Shown in pieces: positions 39,592 through 47,723 of a stretch of DNA of 64,000 nt (within the stretch, counting starts at the first letter, position 1; the number at the start of each line of letters is the position of its first letter). A program made the position numbers and the translations under genes. Origin of the DNA: Paraburkholderia tropica (GTDB taxonomy: Bacteria > Pseudomonadota > Gammaproteobacteria > Burkholderiales > Burkholderiaceae); NCBI RefSeq assembly GCF_914484835.1, contig NZ_CAJZAR010000032.1, positions 1 through 64,000 on the forward strand, in the 5' to 3' direction. Under the pieces are notes generated by a model that saw nothing but the letters and a program-made list of their open reading frames with translations, did no database searches and was not told where the DNA came from.

Positions 39592-40518
39592 ATGATCAAG
39601 CATCGCACCATCGAACTGATCGCGCCGTCGGGTTATCCGCATGATCCGGCGGCGGTGCATCGCGGGATCGCGCGTCTGCGCGCCGAAGGTCACCGCGTCC
39701 AGAACATCGAAGCCGCCGAGCGCCGTTTTCAGCGCTTCGCGGGCACCGACGGCCAGCGCGCCGCCGAACTGAACCGTCTCGCCGATCCCTCGCGCGCGCT
39801 GCCCGACATCGTGCTGGCGGTGCGCGGCGGCTACGGCGCGGTGCGCGTGCTGCACGGCCTCGACTACGAAGGCTTGCAGCGGCGCCTGACCGATCAGCCG
39901 ATCGCGTTAGTCGGCCATAGCGATTTCACGGCGGTCCAGCTCGCGCTGTTCGCGCGCGCAGGCGTCAAGACTTTCGGCGGCCCGATGCTGCTCAGCGATT
40001 TCGGCGCGGAAACGCTCAGCAATTTCACGATGCGTCACTTCTGGGACGTGCTGACGAAACCCGAGTACACGCTCAAGGTGAACGCGCCGCAGGCTCAGCA
40101 GTGCAATGTCTCGGGCATGCTCTGGGGCGGCAATCTGGCTGTGCTCACGTCGCTGATCGGCACGCCGTACATGCCGCCGGTGGAGGGCGGCATCCTGTTC
40201 GTCGAGGACGTGAACGAGCAGCCGTTTCGCGTCGAACGCATGCTGTACCAGCTGCATCTCTCGGGCATCCTCGCGCGGCAGCAGGCGCTCGTGCTCGGCG
40301 ATTTTTCGGGCGGCAAGCCGTTCGACTACGACAACGGTTACGACCTGCACGCCGCGATCGAGCAGATTCGCGCGGTGGCGGGCATTCCGGTCATCACGGG
40401 CCTGCCGTTCGGCCATATCCCCGATATGGTCACGCTGCCATTCGGCGCCGACGCGCAATTGCGCGCCCACGCGCACGGATTCGAGCTGCAGATGAGCGGA
40501 TATCCGCATCTTGGCTGA
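39592..40518 (+). CDS. ldcA: LD-carboxypeptidase (muropeptide recycling)
   Basis: Cytosolic S66 serine peptidase that removes the terminal D-Ala from tetrapeptides during peptidoglycan recycling. 308 residues (E. coli LdcA 304). The Ser-Glu-His triad is visible: Ser in VGHSDFTAVQ, Glu in VEDVNEQPFRVERML, and His in LPFGHIPDMVTLP. The N-terminus IELIAPSGYPHDP is family-typical. It starts 39 nt after tadA and ends at an intrinsic terminator, so it is probably the last gene of a DUF1992-tadA-ldcA unit. Confidence 0.93.
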   Translation: MIKHRTIELIAPSGYPHDPAAVHRGIARLRAEGHRVQNIEAAERRFQRFAGTDGQRAAELNRLADPSRALPDIVLAVRGGYGAVRVLHGLDYEGLQRRLTDQPIALVGHSDFTAVQLALFARAGVKTFGGPMLLSDFGAETLSNFTMRHFWDVLTKPEYTLKVNAPQAQQCNVSGMLWGGNLAVLTSLIGTPYMPPVEGGILFVEDVNEQPFRVERMLYQLHLSGILARQQALVLGDFSGGKPFDYDNGYDLHAAIEQIRAVAGIPVITGLPFGHIPDMVTLPFGADAQLRAHAHGFELQMSGYPHLG

Positions 40519-40531
40519 ACGACGAGTGAGC

Positions 40532-40555
40532 AAGGCGCCTTCGGGCGCTTTTTTT
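40532..40555 (+). terminator. intrinsic terminator after ldcA
   Basis: An 8-bp stem (40532-40539 with 40544-40551, one G-T pair) is closed by a C(TTCG)G tetraloop and runs into seven T. Confidence 0.9.
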
Positions 40556-40607
40556 GTCGCCACATTCGCAACTAACAGCCAGTTTCATCCGACGCAGGAG
40601 GATGTTC

Positions 40608-40769
40608 ATGGAACCGCCTGTGCGCAAGATTGTTGACAAAAAAAGAGCCGTCATGGGGCATGTTGGTCACCATGAAAGTGCGTTCCGCCCCGTAATGAAG
40701 CGGGTTTCGCCGCAACGATGCATGCGTGCCTTGCGTCGTCGTGGGTATCTTCCCCAGGTTAGCCGATAA
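40608..40769 (+). CDS. candidate 53-residue basic small protein or leader peptide
   Basis: A perfect AGGAGG (40596-40601) lies 6 nt before ATG 40608, which opens a 53-codon frame (MEPPVRKIVDKKRAVMGHVG start, ending RRRGYLPQVSR). It is strongly basic with several His and Arg. No family is recognised. A TTGTTGACAA dyad overlaps codons 8-11, and a second copy lies after the stop. It could be a leader peptide, a small protein, or chance. The ideal ribosome-binding site is the main support. Confidence 0.3.
   Translation: MEPPVRKIVDKKRAVMGHVGHHESAFRPVMKRVSPQRCMRALRRRGYLPQVSR
40629..40639 (+). promoter_or_regulatory. GntR-type operator candidate, distal copy
   Basis: ATTGTTGACAA, identical to the copy at 40771-40781, 142 bp away. 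TTGT/ACAA half-sites around a 2-bp centre resemble operators of FCD-type GntR regulators. The TTGACA inside could also be a -35, but no good -10 follows. Confidence 0.45.
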
Positions 40770-40770
40770 A

Positions 40771-40802
40771 ATTGTTGACAATCTTTATGTCCAAACTAGC
40801 AT
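40771..40802 (+). promoter_or_regulatory. gntR promoter overlapped by a GntR-type operator
   Basis: TTGACA (40775-40780), 16-nt spacer and TAGCAT (40797-40802) form a likely promoter 23 nt before the regulator ATG. The dyad TTGTTGACAA covers the -35, which predicts autorepression. With the distal copy it occupies the otherwise unassigned 306-nt ldcA-gntR gap. Confidence 0.6.
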
Positions 40803-40824
40803 ACCCAACATCAAGGTGACAGAC

Positions 40825-41547
40825 ATGCGAAACAGCGAAACCGAAGCCGACGCGACTGGCACGAAACCCGAGGCGATTGCCGCGCGTATCCGCGCCGCGA
40901 TCCTCGAGCATCGTCTGCCGCCGGGCGCGAAGCTCACGGAAGCGCAGTTGTGCGAAGTGTTTGGCGTGAAGCGCGGGCCGATCCGCCAGGCGCTCGCGTT
41001 GCTGGCCACCGATCATCTCGTCGATCTGGAGCCGAACCGGGGCGCGTTTGTCGCGAGCCCGTCGCTTCAGGAGGTTCACGAGGTGTTCGAAATGCGCCGC
41101 ATCATCGAAATCGCGGTGGTGGAGCGCATCTGCAGCGCGCAGCACGGCAGCCGGCGTCTCAAGAGCATCGGCGAGACGATCCGGCGCGAGCGCAAGGCGT
41201 TCGAGAGCCGCGATTTCCCGGCGTGGATCCGCCTGTCGGGCGAGTTCCATACGGCGCTCGCGACGCTCACCGGCAACACGGTGCTGTGCGATTGCCTGAA
41301 CGGCCTGGTGGCGCGCTCGACGCTGATTTCGGCGCTCTACGAATCGCCGGGACGCAGCCCGTGTTCGTACGACGATCACGAGGCCATTCTCACGGCGCTC
41401 GAAAGTGGCCAGGCGCAGGAAGCGGCGGCGCTGATGGTGCGGCATTTGCAGGGCGTCGAGTTGAAGATGCTCGACCGCCCGGCGGGCGCATCGGTGGATT
41501 TGCAGGACGTGTTCGGCACGCGCGAAACCGCGACGTCCGGGCGCTGA
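40825..41547 (+). CDS. GntR-family regulator (FCD subfamily) of purine catabolism
   Basis: 240 residues from ATG 40825, with AAGGTGA upstream; earlier in-frame codons lie over the promoter. N-terminal winged helix (AIAARIRAAILEHRLPPGAK, then AQLCEVFGVKRGPIRQALAL) and C-terminal all-helical FCD ligand domain with the metal-binding Asp and His (SGEFHTALATLTGN, YDDHEAILTALESG). As the first gene before the permease and allantoin genes in the same direction, it probably represses them in the absence of a purine or hydantoin ligand. Ligand identity is inference from context. Confidence 0.9.
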   Translation: MRNSETEADATGTKPEAIAARIRAAILEHRLPPGAKLTEAQLCEVFGVKRGPIRQALALLATDHLVDLEPNRGAFVASPSLQEVHEVFEMRRIIEIAVVERICSAQHGSRRLKSIGETIRRERKAFESRDFPAWIRLSGEFHTALATLTGNTVLCDCLNGLVARSTLISALYESPGRSPCSYDDHEAILTALESGQAQEAAALMVRHLQGVELKMLDRPAGASVDLQDVFGTRETATSGR

Positions 41548-41902
41548 ATCGGGCAGGGCGGCGGCGCTCGCACGAGCGTGGCGGCCGCGCCGAAGCAGGA
41601 TTGAACCGAACTGAAGTGAGACGCGGCGGTGCACCGCTCTGCCGCCGCGTGACGTAATCCGAGGGACTCGAACGATCGTGATGTGCGCGCCGCCAGGCGT
41701 TGTGCGTCCACGCATCGGCATGACGATGGGCACGGCGATCAGGGCGCGCGCAAGCGGCGACCGGCGCGGTGCGCAGCACGCGGCGCAAGGCCCGTGCATT
41801 CGCAGGGAATCATCGCGGCGGCCGCATCAGGCGGCGCGGCGCGCGTGTCGAGGCGTTCAGGCGTCTTTTTTCCGTCGGCGTATCCATCTCAAGGAGCGGG
41901 TC
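41548..41902 (+). other. gntR-permease gap with one strong hairpin
   Basis: 355 nt. ACGCGGCGG (41621-41629) pairs with CCGCCGCGT (41642-41650) around a 12-nt loop, without a T-run. The rest is GC-rich with no convincing gene. AAGGAG at 41891-41896 belongs to the permease. A promoter for the permease operon is expected here, but I cannot define one. Confidence 0.5.
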
Positions 41903-43426
41903 ATGGCTCAGTTCAGCGCATCTCCAGGCAGTCCGGCAGTGCCCGGTTTCGATTCAGGCGAAAGCGGCAATAGCGGCGATGGCGCCGACGATCTGAGGCT
42001 GCCGGCCGGCTACAGCGAGCGCCTCTACAACCACGATCTCGCGCCGCTCAAGGAGCAAACCTGGGGCGCGTACAACATCTTCGCGTTCTGGATGTCCGAC
42101 GTGCACAGCGTCGGCGGCTACGTGTTCGCGGGCTCGCTGTTCGCGCTCGGCCTCACGAGCTGGCAGGTGCTGGTCGCGCTGATCGTCGGCATCTCGATCG
42201 TCAACGTGCTCTGCAATCTGATTGCGCGTCCGAGCCAGCGTCACGGCGTGCCGTATCCGGTTGCGTGCCGCGGCACCTTCGGCGTGCTCGGCGCAAATAT
42301 TCCCGCCGTGATTCGCGGCCTCATCGCGGTCGCGTGGTACGGCATCCAGACTTACCTCGCGTCGAGCGCGCTCGTGATCGTCGTGCTCAAGTTCGTTCCG
42401 CAACTGATGCCTTATGCCGACGTGCACAAGCACGGCATGCTCGGTCTGTCGACGGTCGGCTGGGCCGGATTCATGACGCTGTGGGTGCTGCAGGCCTTCG
42501 TGTTCTGGAACGGCATGAACACCATCAAGAAGTTCATCGACTTCGCGGGCCCGGCGGTCTACGTGGTGATGTTCGCGCTCGCGGGCTACATGGTCTATCG
42601 CGCGGGCTGGCAGAACATCGGCCTGAATCTCGGCGGCGTGAAGTATCACGGCACCGAAGTGATTCCGGTGATGATCACGGCGGTCTCGCTCGTGGTGTCG
42701 TATTTCTCGGGGCCGATGCTCAATTTCGGCGACTTCTCGCGCTACGGCAAGTCGCTGCGCAGCGTGCATCGCGGCAACTTCTGGGGCTTGCCCGTCAACT
42801 TCCTCGCGTTCTCGCTGGTCACGGTGATCACGACGGCGGCGACGCTGCCCGTGTTCGGACAACTGATTACCGATCCGGTCGAAACGGTGGGACGCATCGA
42901 TCATCCGACCGCCGTGATTCTCGGCGCGCTCACGTTCACGATCGCGACCATCGGCATCAACATCGTCGCGAACTTCGTGTCGCCGGCGTTCGACTTCTCG
43001 AACGTCGCGCCGCGCCTCATCAGCTGGCGTGCGGGCGGCATGCTCGCGGCGGTAGCATCGATCTTCATCACGCCGTGGAATCTGTTCAACAATCCGGCCG
43101 TGATTCATTACACGCTCGATGTGCTCGGCGCCTTCATCGGACCTTTGTACGGTGTCCTGATCGTCGACTTCTATCTCGTGAAGCGTGGCCGTCTCGCTGT
43201 CGACGATCTGTATTCGGTGTCGCCGAAGGGCGCGTACTGGTACAGCAACGGCGTGAACTGGCGCGCGGTCGCCGCGCTGCTGCCGGCCGCCGTGATCGCG
43301 ACGATCTGCGTGATGGTGCCGTCGTTCGGCAATGCGGCGAACTTCTCGTGGTTCATCGGCGCGGCGCTCGGCGCGTTGTTCTATCGCGCCTTCACGATGG
43401 GCGAACGCGCCCGCGCCCAGGCCTGA
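41903..43426 (+). CDS. NCS1-family permease (allantoin/hydantoin/purine type)
   Basis: 507 residues from ATG 41903 with AAGGAG 6 nt upstream. Twelve hydrophobic segments. NCS1 features: YNHDLAPLKEQTWGAYNIFA before TM1, then FWMSDVHSVGGYVFAG, IARPSQRHGVPYPVACR in the loop with the GxPFP-like substrate motif, and YFSGPMLNFGDFSRYGKS. These symporters carry allantoin, hydantoins, cytosine, uracil or purines. The following racemase and allantoin genes make allantoin or a hydantoin the likely substrate. Longer in-frame sequence upstream is Arg-rich and non-coding. Confidence 0.9.
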   Translation: MAQFSASPGSPAVPGFDSGESGNSGDGADDLRLPAGYSERLYNHDLAPLKEQTWGAYNIFAFWMSDVHSVGGYVFAGSLFALGLTSWQVLVALIVGISIVNVLCNLIARPSQRHGVPYPVACRGTFGVLGANIPAVIRGLIAVAWYGIQTYLASSALVIVVLKFVPQLMPYADVHKHGMLGLSTVGWAGFMTLWVLQAFVFWNGMNTIKKFIDFAGPAVYVVMFALAGYMVYRAGWQNIGLNLGGVKYHGTEVIPVMITAVSLVVSYFSGPMLNFGDFSRYGKSLRSVHRGNFWGLPVNFLAFSLVTVITTAATLPVFGQLITDPVETVGRIDHPTAVILGALTFTIATIGINIVANFVSPAFDFSNVAPRLISWRAGGMLAAVASIFITPWNLFNNPAVIHYTLDVLGAFIGPLYGVLIVDFYLVKRGRLAVDDLYSVSPKGAYWYSNGVNWRAVAALLPAAVIATICVMVPSFGNAANFSWFIGAALGALFYRAFTMGERARAQA

Positions 43427-43451
43427 ACCCGGTATCGACGAAGGAAATGCC

Positions 43452-44240
43452 ATGCGTATCAAACTGATCAATCCGAACACCACGCAGCGCATGACGGCCG
43501 CGATGGAGCAGTGCGCGCGCGCCGTCGTTTCGCCGGGCACCGACGTGGTGGCCGTGAGCCCGACCATGGGGCCGCCCTCGATCGAGGGCTACTACGACGA
43601 GGCGCTCGCGACGCCCGGTCTGCTCGCCGAAGTGGAGGCGGGCGAGCGCGAGGGTATCGACGGCTATGTGATCGCGTGTTTCGGCGACCCCGGTTTGTAC
43701 GCGGCGCGCGAGCTGGCGCGCGGCCCGGTGGTGGGCATCGCCGAAGCGGCCATGCACGCGGCGAGCGTGCTCGCGCCGGGCTTCTCGGTGGTGACGACGC
43801 TCTCGCGCACCCGCGCGATGGCCTGGCATCTGGCCGAGCGTTACGGCATGACGCGTTTTTGCCGCAACGTGCGCGCGATCGACGTGGCCGTGCTCGAACT
43901 CGACGAGCCAGGTTCGGCGGCGCGCCGCGCGATCGTCGACGAATGCCGGCGCGCGCTCGACGAAGACGGCAGCGATGCAATCGTGCTCGGCTGCGCCGGC
44001 ATGACGAGCCTGTGCGCGCAGGTGGAGGACGCGCTGGGCGTGCCGGTCGTCGATGGCGTGACGGCCGCCGTGAAGTGGGTCGAGGCGCTGGTCGCGCTGC
44101 GCCTCACGACCGCGAAGCGCGGCGACTTCGCGCGTCCGCTCGCCAAGCGCTACGACGGCGAATTCGCACGCTTCAGCCCGTCCAGTCCCGCAAGCGCCAC
44201 CGACACGCCGCCGCCGGTACGCCCGCTGCGCTACGGGTAA
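43452..44240 (+). CDS. hydantoin/allantoin racemase (HpxA-like)
   Basis: 262 residues from ATG 43452, 25 nt after the permease. Asp/Glu/hydantoin racemase superfamily with two catalytic Cys facing each other: C76 in VIACFGDPG and C181 in VLGCAGMTS. The N-terminus MRIKLINPNTTQRMTAAME is typical of hydantoin racemases. In allantoin clusters the same family (HpxA) interconverts R- and S-allantoin so that a stereospecific allantoinase can use both. Since puuE follows, an allantoin racemase is more likely than a general hydantoin racemase. Confidence 0.88.
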   Translation: MRIKLINPNTTQRMTAAMEQCARAVVSPGTDVVAVSPTMGPPSIEGYYDEALATPGLLAEVEAGEREGIDGYVIACFGDPGLYAARELARGPVVGIAEAAMHAASVLAPGFSVVTTLSRTRAMAWHLAERYGMTRFCRNVRAIDVAVLELDEPGSAARRAIVDECRRALDEDGSDAIVLGCAGMTSLCAQVEDALGVPVVDGVTAAVKWVEALVALRLTTAKRGDFARPLAKRYDGEFARFSPSSPASATDTPPPVRPLRYG

Positions 44241-44498
44241 ACGCGTGTCAGGCGAGCATAGAAGCCGGGCGCGGCCCGCCCGGCTCATACACCTCCCTTG
44301 ACCCGCACTATCTGAGCGTGCGTATGGGCGCGGCCTGACGATTTCGCTACACTGGGCCGGTCCGTGAAGCAGATCGCCGTCGAATCCCGCAAATCCTTGT
44401 GGCGCAAGGCTTGCAGGCGGGTGATACCGGTATCGCGCGGACCCAGAATCCGTTTCCAGCGTGTGTTTCATCCTCACCATTCGATAGATTCGACCAGC

Positions 44499-45458
44499 AT
44501 GCCACTCGATCCCCAATATCCCCGCGATCTGATCGGTTATGGCCGCCATCCGGTGCAGGCCAACTGGCCTGGCCGCGCGCGCGTCGCGGTGCAGTTCGTG
44601 CTCAACTACGAAGAGGGCGGCGAGAACTGCGTGCTGCACGGCGACCCGGCTTCCGAGCAGTTTCTCTCCGAGATCGTCGGCGCGGCCGCGTATCCGTCGC
44701 GTCATATGAGCATGGAGTCGATCTACGAATACGGCTCGCGCGCGGGCGTGTGGCGCATTCTGCGCGAATTCGAAAAGCGCGCCTTGCCGCTCACGGTGTT
44801 CGGCGTGGGCATGGCGATCGAGCGTCATCCCGATCTCGCGCGCGCGTTCGTCGAACTCGGTCACGAGATCGCCTGCCACGGCTATCGCTGGATTCACTAT
44901 CAGGACGCCACGCCCGAACTCGAAGCCGAGCACATGAAGCTCGGCATGCAGGCGATCGAGCGCGTCACGGGCCAACGTCCGCTCGGCTGGTACACGGGAC
45001 GCGACAGTCCGAACACGCACCGTCTGGTCGCGGAATACGGCGGCTTTCTGTACGACTCCGACTATTACGGCGACGACCTGCCGTTCTGGATGGACGTGGA
45101 AGTCACGGGCGGCAAGACCTCGCCGCAACTGATCGTGCCGTACACGCTCGACACCAACGACATGCGCTTCGCCACGCCGCAAGGCTTCAACACGGCGGAT
45201 CACTTCTTCACGTATCTGCGCGACGCGTTCGACGTGCTCTACGAAGAAGGCGACGAAGCGCCGAAGATGCTGTCGATCGGTATGCACTGCCGCCTGCTCG
45301 GACGCCCGGGGCGTTTCCGCGCGCTGCAGCGCTTCCTCGATCACATCGAAAAACACGAGCGCGTGTGGGTCACGCGCCGCGTGGACATCGCGCGTCACTG
45401 GCGCGAGCACCATCCCCATCAACCGCAACAGAACGCAAACCGCGGGGCCGCCGCATGA
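44499..45458 (+). CDS. puuE: allantoinase PuuE (polysaccharide-deacetylase fold)
   Basis: Hydrolyses allantoin to allantoate without a metal-dependent amidohydrolase; it is the cofactor-independent NodB-fold allantoinase first recognised in Pseudomonas. 319 residues from ATG 44499 (MPLDPQYPRDLIGYGRHPVQ); Pseudomonas PuuE is about 308. Diagnostic blocks: NYEEGGENCVLHGDPASE, EIACHGYRWIHYQ and GWYTGRDSPNTHRLV, and a late SIGMHCRLLGRPGR. A 258-nt gap separates it from the racemase. It overlaps uraD by 4 nt (ATGA). Confidence 0.95.
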   Translation: MPLDPQYPRDLIGYGRHPVQANWPGRARVAVQFVLNYEEGGENCVLHGDPASEQFLSEIVGAAAYPSRHMSMESIYEYGSRAGVWRILREFEKRALPLTVFGVGMAIERHPDLARAFVELGHEIACHGYRWIHYQDATPELEAEHMKLGMQAIERVTGQRPLGWYTGRDSPNTHRLVAEYGGFLYDSDYYGDDLPFWMDVEVTGGKTSPQLIVPYTLDTNDMRFATPQGFNTADHFFTYLRDAFDVLYEEGDEAPKMLSIGMHCRLLGRPGRFRALQRFLDHIEKHERVWVTRRVDIARHWREHHPHQPQQNANRGAAA

Positions 45459-45976
45459 AGGCAATGCACTACACCCTCGACCAGCTGAATCAAGCCGCGA
45501 CCGACGCCTTCGTGGCGGCGCTCTCGGGCATCTTCGAGCACTCGCCGTGGGTGGCCGAAGCGGCCGCGCGGCAGCGTCCGTACGCGAGCATCGACGCCTT
45601 GCACCAGACGATGTCGAGCGCCGTCGAAACCTCGGGCGAGGCGCAGCAGCTCGCGCTCATCAACGCTCACCCGGAACTCGCGGGCAAGGCGGCGGTGCGC
45701 GGCGAGCTGACCGCCGAATCGACGCGCGAGCAGAGCGGCGCAGGCCTCAATCAGTGCACGCAGGAAGAGTTCGACAAATTGCAGGCGCTCAACCGCGCCT
45801 ATCGCGAGAAGTTCGGATTCCCGTTCATTCTCGCGGTGCGCGGCTATGACCGCCACGGCATCATCGCGAACTTCGAATCGCGCGTGAGCAACAGCCGCGC
45901 CGACGAAATGCGCGCGAGCCTCGACCAGATTTACCGTATTGCGCGCTTCAGGCTGGATGAGCTGATCGACGCGTGA
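45455..45976 (+). CDS. uraD: OHCU decarboxylase
   Basis: Decarboxylates 2-oxo-4-hydroxy-4-carboxy-5-ureidoimidazoline to S-allantoin, the third step from urate. 173 residues from ATG 45455, coupled to puuE; an ATG at 45464 would give MHYTLDQLNQ. All-helical fold with the active-site His in LINAHPELAGKAA and Glu/Arg residues in GLNQCTQEEFDKLQALNRAY. FPFILAVRGYDRHGIIANFE is the family C-terminal signature. The PuuE-UraD fusion or overlap is common and supports substrate hand-over. Confidence 0.95.
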   Translation: MKAMHYTLDQLNQAATDAFVAALSGIFEHSPWVAEAAARQRPYASIDALHQTMSSAVETSGEAQQLALINAHPELAGKAAVRGELTAESTREQSGAGLNQCTQEEFDKLQALNRAYREKFGFPFILAVRGYDRHGIIANFESRVSNSRADEMRASLDQIYRIARFRLDELIDA

Positions 45977-46054
45977 CCTGGCGATGCGCCCCGGCAACCG
46001 ATGCGGGGCGCAGCGCCTTTTTGATCCACCGAAAAGATACGAAGGAAGACAAAG

Positions 46055-47065
46055 ATGGCACTCCCGACTCTCGACCCCAACGCACCTGACTTCACGCGCC
46101 GCTACGTGAATCTCGCGGACCCGCGTCTGGGCGCGCAGGCGCTCGAGGCGAGCGACGACTTCTTCGCGCCGAAGGAGCGCATGCTCAATCCGGAGCCGGC
46201 CGTCTTTATCCCGGGCAAGTACGACGATCACGGCAAGTGGATGGACGGCTGGGAAACGCGCCGCAAGCGCACGACGGGCTATGACTGGTGCGTTGTGAAG
46301 CTCGCGCGTCCGGGCGTCATCAAGGGCCTCGATCTCGATACCAGCCACTTCACGGGCAACTATCCGCCCGCGGCGTCCGTCGAAGCCGCCTATGTGCCTG
46401 ACGGCGCGCCCAACGGCTCGACGCAATGGACGGAAATCGTGCCGTCGATGTCGTTGAACGGCAACAGCCATCACTACGTGGAAGTGGGCAGCGACAAGCC
46501 GTTCACGCATCTGCGCGTGAACATCTACCCGGACGGCGGCATCGCGCGTCTGCGCGTCTACGGTCAGCCGCAGCTGGACTGGCAAGGCGCCAGCCGCACG
46601 GAACTGTTCGACCTCGCCGCGATGGAAAACGGCGCGTATCTCGTGGGCGCGAACAACCAGCACTTCGGTCTCGCCTCGACGATCCTGATGCCGGGCCGCG
46701 GCGTGAACATGGGCGACGGCTGGGAAACGCGCCGCCGCCGCGAACCGGGCAACGACTGGGCGATCATCGCGCTCGCGCAGCCGGGCATCATCAAGAAGAT
46801 CGAAGTCGACACGGCGCACTTCAAGGGCAATTATCCGGATCGCTGCTCGTTCCAGGCCGCGCGCGTGGTCGGCGGCACCGACAGCTCGCTCGTGACGCAG
46901 GCGATGTTCTGGCCGGTGCTGCTCGGCGAACAGAAGCTGCAGATGGACAATCAGCACTACTTCGAGAGCGAGCTCGCGGCACTCGGCCCGGTCACGCACG
47001 TGCGCTTCAACATCATCCCGGACGGCGGCGTGTCGCGCGTGCGTCTGTGGGGCACGCTGGCCTGA
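46055..47065 (+). CDS. alc: allantoicase
   Basis: Hydrolyses allantoate to ureidoglycolate and urea. 336 residues with the two homologous jelly-roll halves of the family, visible as the repeated phrases [20 protein letters not shown] and [20 protein letters not shown]. Each is followed by a D(T/S)xHFxGN(Y)P motif ([22 protein letters not shown]). The closing block [19 protein letters not shown] is conserved. It starts 78 nt after uraD and ends 8 nt before allA. Confidence 0.96.
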   Translation: MALPTLDPNAPDFTRRYVNLADPRLGAQALEASDDFFAPKERMLNPEPAVFIPGKYDDHGKWMDGWETRRKRTTGYDWCVVKLARPGVIKGLDLDTSHFTGNYPPAASVEAAYVPDGAPNGSTQWTEIVPSMSLNGNSHHYVEVGSDKPFTHLRVNIYPDGGIARLRVYGQPQLDWQGASRTELFDLAAMENGAYLVGANNQHFGLASTILMPGRGVNMGDGWETRRRREPGNDWAIIALAQPGIIKKIEVDTAHFKGNYPDRCSFQAARVVGGTDSSLVTQAMFWPVLLGEQKLQMDNQHYFESELAALGPVTHVRFNIIPDGGVSRVRLWGTLA

Positions 47066-47073
47066 GCCTCATC

Positions 47074-47598
47074 ATGAGCGATACCCGTACCACGCTGTCC
47101 ATCGAGCCGCTCACGCGCGAGGCGTTCGCGCCGTTCGGCGACGTCATCGAGCTCGAAGGCGCGAAGCAGATTCCGATCAACCTCGGCACGACGATCCGCT
47201 ATCACGATCTCGCGAACGTGGATGTCGCTGACGAGGGCGGCCGCACGCTGGTCAACCTGTTTCGCGGCCAGCCGCGCGTGCTGCCATTCGAGGTGAAGAT
47301 GCTCGAACGTCATCCGCTCGGCAGTCAGGCGTTCGTGCCGCTCAACGACAAGCCGTATCTCGTCGTGGTGGCGCCGGCCGGCGATCTGGACGTGGCGAAG
47401 ATTCGCGCGTTCGTGTCGAGCGGCTGGCAGGGCGTGAATTACGCGAAGGGCGTCTGGCATCACCCGCTGATCGCGCTGGGCGACGTGAGCGATTTCATCG
47501 TCGTCGATCGTGGCGGCGACGGACTCAATCTCAACGAGCAGGATCTGCCGGAGTCGCTGTGGCTCACGCAGGAAGCGATGGACGCGGCGGGGCGTTGA
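47074..47598 (+). CDS. allA: ureidoglycolate lyase
   Basis: Splits ureidoglycolate into glyoxylate and urea, completing the route from allantoate. 174 residues (E. coli AllA 160). Cupin fold: [17 protein letters not shown] at the N-terminus, then [18 protein letters not shown] with the conserved His/Gln, and [20 protein letters not shown] with the His pair. Last gene of the plus-strand allantoin operon, 8 nt after alc, and followed by a strong terminator. Confidence 0.94.
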   Translation: MSDTRTTLSIEPLTREAFAPFGDVIELEGAKQIPINLGTTIRYHDLANVDVADEGGRTLVNLFRGQPRVLPFEVKMLERHPLGSQAFVPLNDKPYLVVVAPAGDLDVAKIRAFVSSGWQGVNYAKGVWHHPLIALGDVSDFIVVDRGGDGLNLNEQDLPESLWLTQEAMDAAGR

Positions 47599-47638
47599 TT
47601 TAGGCGCAGGCTTCAGCGTTTTCGCGCTTCGCCATGAG

Positions 47639-47673
47639 AAAAGCCACGAACTTGCGTTCGTGGCTTTTTTGTT
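47639..47673. terminator. bidirectional terminator between allA and the adhesin gene
   Basis: AAAAGCCACGAAC (47639-47651) pairs with GTTCGTGGCTTTT around a TTGC loop, followed by T on the plus strand and by T (from the A-run) on the minus strand. Confidence 0.93.
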
Positions 47674-47723
47674 TGCCGCGCGGTTGAGCGCCCGCGAGAT
47701 GCGAGCGCTCAACCGTGTGCCGA

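Noticed and set aside
40634..40664. Second promoter at the distal TTGACA
   Set aside because: No acceptable -10 lies 16-18 nt downstream; treated as an operator candidate only.
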